The notes under the pieces are model-generated. The model searched no databases and was not told the DNA's origin. It saw only the letters and a list, made by a program, of their open reading frames with translations. DNA of 64,000 bases, from the NCBI RefSeq assembly GCF_954871325.1, contig NC_088779.1, positions 12,588,846-12,652,845 on the forward strand, written 5' to 3'. Every line of letters begins with the position of its first letter. The first letter of the stretch is position 1. The DNA is from Gordionus sp. m RMFG-2023 (Eukaryota; Nematomorpha; Gordioida; Chordodea; Parachordodidae). Position numbers and translations under genes: made by a program. This document shows, piece by piece, positions 61,301-64,000 of this stretch.

Positions 61301-61934
61301 ATGTTTTAGACGTAAAAAGGATATTCATCTGTTAATTAAGAGTGTAATCAGATATATAGACAAGAAATTTTCATATATTTACTTGATGAATAATAATTCT
61401 AAAGAAAAATTCAATGTTAACGTAGTTATAAAATGCAAAAATGATTCTCGACACTGGAGCTCGCCAGCATATATTTCACACTATAACAAAAAGTATCGTT
61501 TAAATATGTTCAGTTTATTTAAATGGTTTGTATCACTATATTATAAGTGATTTACTTTTTTTAGACTACCTCTTTATTATAAAATTTGAAATAAAACATC
61601 CTTATAAAAGTTGGTTAGAATATTTTGAAAAAAAACGGGAGCTAAAGAAATTACCAGAAAATCCAACGGCGCATGTGTGGTCGAAACTAAAATTACCGGT
61701 TATGAGGCGAAGGAGATGAGATAATACGACATAGGTCGCGCTCGTGAGTAACGAAAAAACGGTAAGCAAGTAAGCGAAATAAACCGAACCCAAAATAGTT
61801 TCAAGGGTTTTCCCTTTCCACAAAAAGGATATCATGTTGTAATATAAATGCATATCGTCGGCGTGGAACAAACTAGCTAAGATTAACCTCTTGACATCTC
61901 TGTTGGATATAACGTGTGAAGCACTAATACATAC
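55315..61934 (-). CDS. RHBDD1: RHBDD1/RHBDL4-like rhomboid protease, 5' end not found
   Basis: Minus-strand exons 61655-61934, 56057-56291 and 55315-55423 join in frame to 207 residues. The protein is an ER intramembrane serine protease in the family. Exon A carries HADDMHLYYNMISFLWKG, a membrane segment YFAYLLTVFSLLTSATYVVL and CAVGFSG with the catalytic serine. Exon B continues IIFALKVLTTEY, then MWAELILISFMVPEASFLGH, whose GH supplies the catalytic histidine, and GILVGLLYAKGPLRSLM. The last exon adds a short polar tail ending RPILWP; the ubiquitin-interacting motif of human RHBDD1 is absent. Exon A begins at a splice acceptor in phase 0, so an upstream exon with the first membrane helix is missing and probably lies beyond 62.4 kb. 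Introns are 5363 and 633 bp. AATAAA lies 56 bp past the stop. Confidence 0.9.
56952..57579. repeat. Family B composite repeat in RHBDD1 intron
   Basis: It opens GGGCTGTGCCAATATTAAAT with CGGATCGG close behind and ends GATAGGCACAGCCTT. Flanks TATCCGCA and AATCCGCA give a 7-of-8 match, consistent with an 8-bp target duplication. A worn family A MITE occupies about 57188-57362, flanked as in 8883-9582. Confidence 0.7.
57580..61089. other. RHBDD1 intron, mostly unrecognised
   Basis: AT-rich intron sequence. 58535-58690 and 60285-60400 have weak GC-rich repeat traces (GGTCCGGCCAG, GGCCGGGAC). The small frames at 59972-60157 and 60081-60263 overlap on opposite strands and show no recognisable protein. 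Confidence 0.4.
58977..59130 (+). pseudogene. Possible reverse-transcriptase fossil (YMDD)
   Basis: One frame reads EIILYMDDSIAA, resembling the YMDD active-site block of a reverse transcriptase. The stretch is short and broken and the family cannot be told. Confidence 0.25.
61091..61265. repeat. Degenerate 18-bp tandem repeats
   Basis: About eight or nine units of TACAATTATCCAAATAAG, increasingly diverged downstream. The first part lies in a 27-codon frame starting at ATG 61091 that reads NYPDRY NYPNKY NYPNK before a stop. It is inside the RHBDD1 intron on the opposite strand. Confidence 0.7.
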
Positions 61935-62044
61935 CTTTATTTAAAAAAAATAACATTTATAATTAAAATAATGCTATCTCCCATTTACAAGTATTTATTT
62001 TATAAAATTATTGATGATCAATCTATTTTATTTAATTAATATCA

Positions 62045-62395
62045 GAGGTCTGCAGGTAGGGCTTTAAATATCCCGTAAAATGGAATGTTTTTAAAAATCT
62101 GTGGGCCGAGTCTAAAAATTAAAGATTATAAATTAACTAGTTGAAAAATAACACGATGGATCAATTAAACATTGATTCGCTCCTCACATTTTTAATTTCA
62201 CTATTTACAAAATACAGCGAAATTTATTTAAAATAATTCAATTCTAAAAGTCTAAACCAGGCAGTAAAATGATCAAAATTTAAAAAAATATATATATAAG
62301 CCTGGCACAGATACCCCAGGGGGCCAAATCTTTAAAAAAATTCTAGAAGATAGAGGAACAATTAAATCTAGGCCGGGCCAAAAATTTGATCTCTG
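62045..62395. repeat. GC-rich repeat family copy with CAGAG/CTCTG ends
   Basis: It begins CAGAGGTCTGCAGG and ends TTTGATCTCTG. AATAT directly flanks both ends, a possible short duplication. GTGGGCCGAG, GGGGGCCAA and GGCCGGGCC blocks lie inside. Confidence 0.55.
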
Positions 62396-62504
62396 AATAT
62401 CTTTAAAGATAATCATGAAGTATTTTCCCTTCCCCACATATGATATTAAAATTTTAGCCTTAAAAAGCCAAGGTATCTTGTTGGCAAAGGGAATTTTAGT
62501 GTTA

Positions 62505-62645
62505 TTGAATGGATCGATTTAGCCCATTTGTAAAAACGGCTAACTCAATCTTTTACCCAGAAAAATATAACTACAAATTTTTCTCTCATCTAATAACGAA
62601 ATCTTGAGGCCTAGGTAATATTTTTCTGCCCAAAGGTGGCAAATT
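62505..62645. repeat. Truncated family A MITE
   Basis: AGTGTTATTGAATGGATCGA, then AAAAACGGCTAACTCAAT and TAATATTTTTCTGCCCAAAG, follow the order of complete copies. The right end is missing. Confidence 0.5.
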
Positions 62646-63104
62646 TTACATATAATTGGGCCACATATCAAATCTATAATGATTCGGTTGATTTCCTTCG
62701 AATTTACGAAATTATGTAATTAAACTAGGATTTGGGAAAAATTTCAGCGTTCTAGCTGTTATGTATGCCCATTCAAAAACGAAAAAAAATTGAATAATAA
62801 ATAATTCGTATTTGGTTCTTATGAGTATTGGTTATAATTTAATTATTGATTGATACAAACTATTTCTAATTAGTGTTTAAAAGGTGAGCTAAAATATTTT
62901 CCAGGAACATAAATTGCAAGAGTGATTTTAAATTTGAGATGGGAAATAAAAATAAATGATTTAATATATTTTCAAAAGTAACTTTTAGCTTGTTACCCCA
63001 AAAATAAAAATTTTTTCAAAAGTAATCAGTTAAGTAGTAATTTTTTGCAAAAATAATAGTTACTCTTTACCTATTATTTTAACAACACTATTTATGTCAG
63101 AGAC

Positions 63105-63260
63105 ATGCAGACTCAGATCAAAGTCTGGCATGGGTATGGATGAGCCATATTATTATTATTTTTTAAATAAACTTGGGAAGAAATTATTTTTTTTATTAAT
63201 GACCTAGGCTGGGTCTAGCAAATTATTTTTTTATGAATTCAGACCAACATGGACTGAATA
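63105..63260. repeat. GC-rich repeat fragment
   Basis: CAGAGACATGCAGACTC is followed by CTGGCATGGG, CTAGGCTGGGTC and T/A runs, a decayed copy of the CAGAG-type family. The following 63261-63590 is AT-rich with nothing recognised. Confidence 0.4.
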
Positions 63261-63589
63261 TTTTAAATATAATATAATTTAAAATATATCATAGAATGAT
63301 CTATCACATTCATTCTCTCATATTCTATAATATCATTTTAACTTATATTTTGTTAGAATTTTTTTTAGTTAATAATAGAAAGTAAAATTGTTTTCTAATT
63401 ATTCCCTAATTATAAATTTTTGATCAAATAATTTAAAATTGTCCTTATATACTCTAGTATGCTAGGTAAATAAAAATAGTTATTAATTTATTAACTATAA
63501 TTTTATTTTTAATAAAAAATTACATAAACTATAAGAAAGTATTAGTCATTAATACTATTTAAACAAAAACCAAATTCAACTAATATTAC

Positions 63590-63990
63590 AGGTAATTTTT
63601 TATATAGATTATTGTCTGGTGGGAAAAGACCAGATAGGTTCACAAACATTCCTTGGTCTAGAGGAAAGCACCTTATCTGGGATTTCATTTATGTCTCCTA
63701 ATTTTCCTCTAACCCAAACATTAATCCGATTATTCAGTTGAACAAAAATTAAAAAGTATCATGACTTTTCTGATTTTTACTTTAACCCAAAAGACCGTGG
63801 GCCCCTAGGGCTCCTATGTATCATTTTTATAAAGATTTAGGTAAAAAAAAACTATCAAATTAAGGAACCTCTTTTAAAGCTGAAATGCAACTCAAATCAC
63901 TGTATTTCAAGGAAACTATCTTAGTTTTCTTGGCTCAATAAGAGTTCTTATTTTGCCCTTCTCTTATGTTTTTTTAAAATTTATTTTGTC
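63590..63990 (+). pseudogene. LINE-like retroelement relic
   Basis: Frame pieces read KRPDRFTNIPWSRGKHLIWD, close to the RPDGxTxxPWxxGxxLVWD segment common in invertebrate retroelement-derived proteins. KTVGPLG / PWAPRAP and YKDLGKK follow, where that family has ETLGPWGPEA and a KxIGKR block. Several stops and frame changes are present. The superfamily is uncertain, and the copy runs towards the window end. Confidence 0.45.
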
Positions 63991-64000
63991 TTTAAAAATT

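Noticed and set aside
61528-61719. Plus-strand frame of 63 codons
   Set aside because: Antisense shadow of the RHBDD1 exon holding the catalytic serine.

Overview
The window is AT-rich eukaryotic nuclear DNA, very probably from an animal. It holds five recognisable spliced host genes in a sea of DNA transposons: SNIP1 (-), ALKBH1 (+), GTF2H3/TFIIH p34 (+), a LIM-nebulin Lasp gene (-) and the rhomboid protease RHBDD1 (-). Lasp-type LIM-nebulin proteins and the closeness of the other four to animal orthologues point to Metazoa. The strong AT bias, very short introns (41 to 75 bp) beside kilobase introns, reduced proteins and heavy hAT load would suit a small parasitic animal such as a myxozoan cnidarian. 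That last step is inference, not shown by the sequence.

Layout. 1-1489: GC-rich dispersed repeat, then plain AT-rich DNA. 1490-3820: SNIP1 in three exons, with a 214-bp hAT MITE in its second intron. 3952-6427: DNA transposon with ~600-bp inverted ends and a nearly intact transposase, inserted between the divergent starts of SNIP1 and ALKBH1. 6574-7479: ALKBH1, three exons with introns of 46 and 41 bp. 7640-9600: cluster of composite non-autonomous repeats. 11189-15264: nested hAT elements plus a MITE, several with clean 8-bp target duplications. 18202-21602: a second copy of the inner hAT family. 22982-28576: a 5.6-kb hAT structure with inverted duplicate transposase regions, itself hit by another hAT. 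28932-31159: a broken Ty3/gypsy LTR retroelement with both LTRs and a 5-bp target duplication. 32008-36126: GTF2H3, three exons, with a 3.1-kb second intron. 40110-43192: Lasp, four exons. 43.2-55.3 kb: mostly unrecognised AT-rich DNA with repeats and a ZMYM1-like hAT relic. 55315-61934: RHBDD1, with a 5.4-kb intron and its 5' end not found. 62-64 kb: more repeats and a LINE-like relic.

The host genes serve unrelated housekeeping tasks (nuclear RNA factor, nucleic-acid demethylase, transcription/repair factor, actin-binding adaptor, membrane protease). Nothing suggests a shared operon or pathway. The most notable structure lies in the mobile DNA: a MITE inside another repeat that has multiplied as one unit, an inverted hAT structure between perfect target duplications, and a transposon sitting in what was probably a ~280-bp bidirectional promoter.
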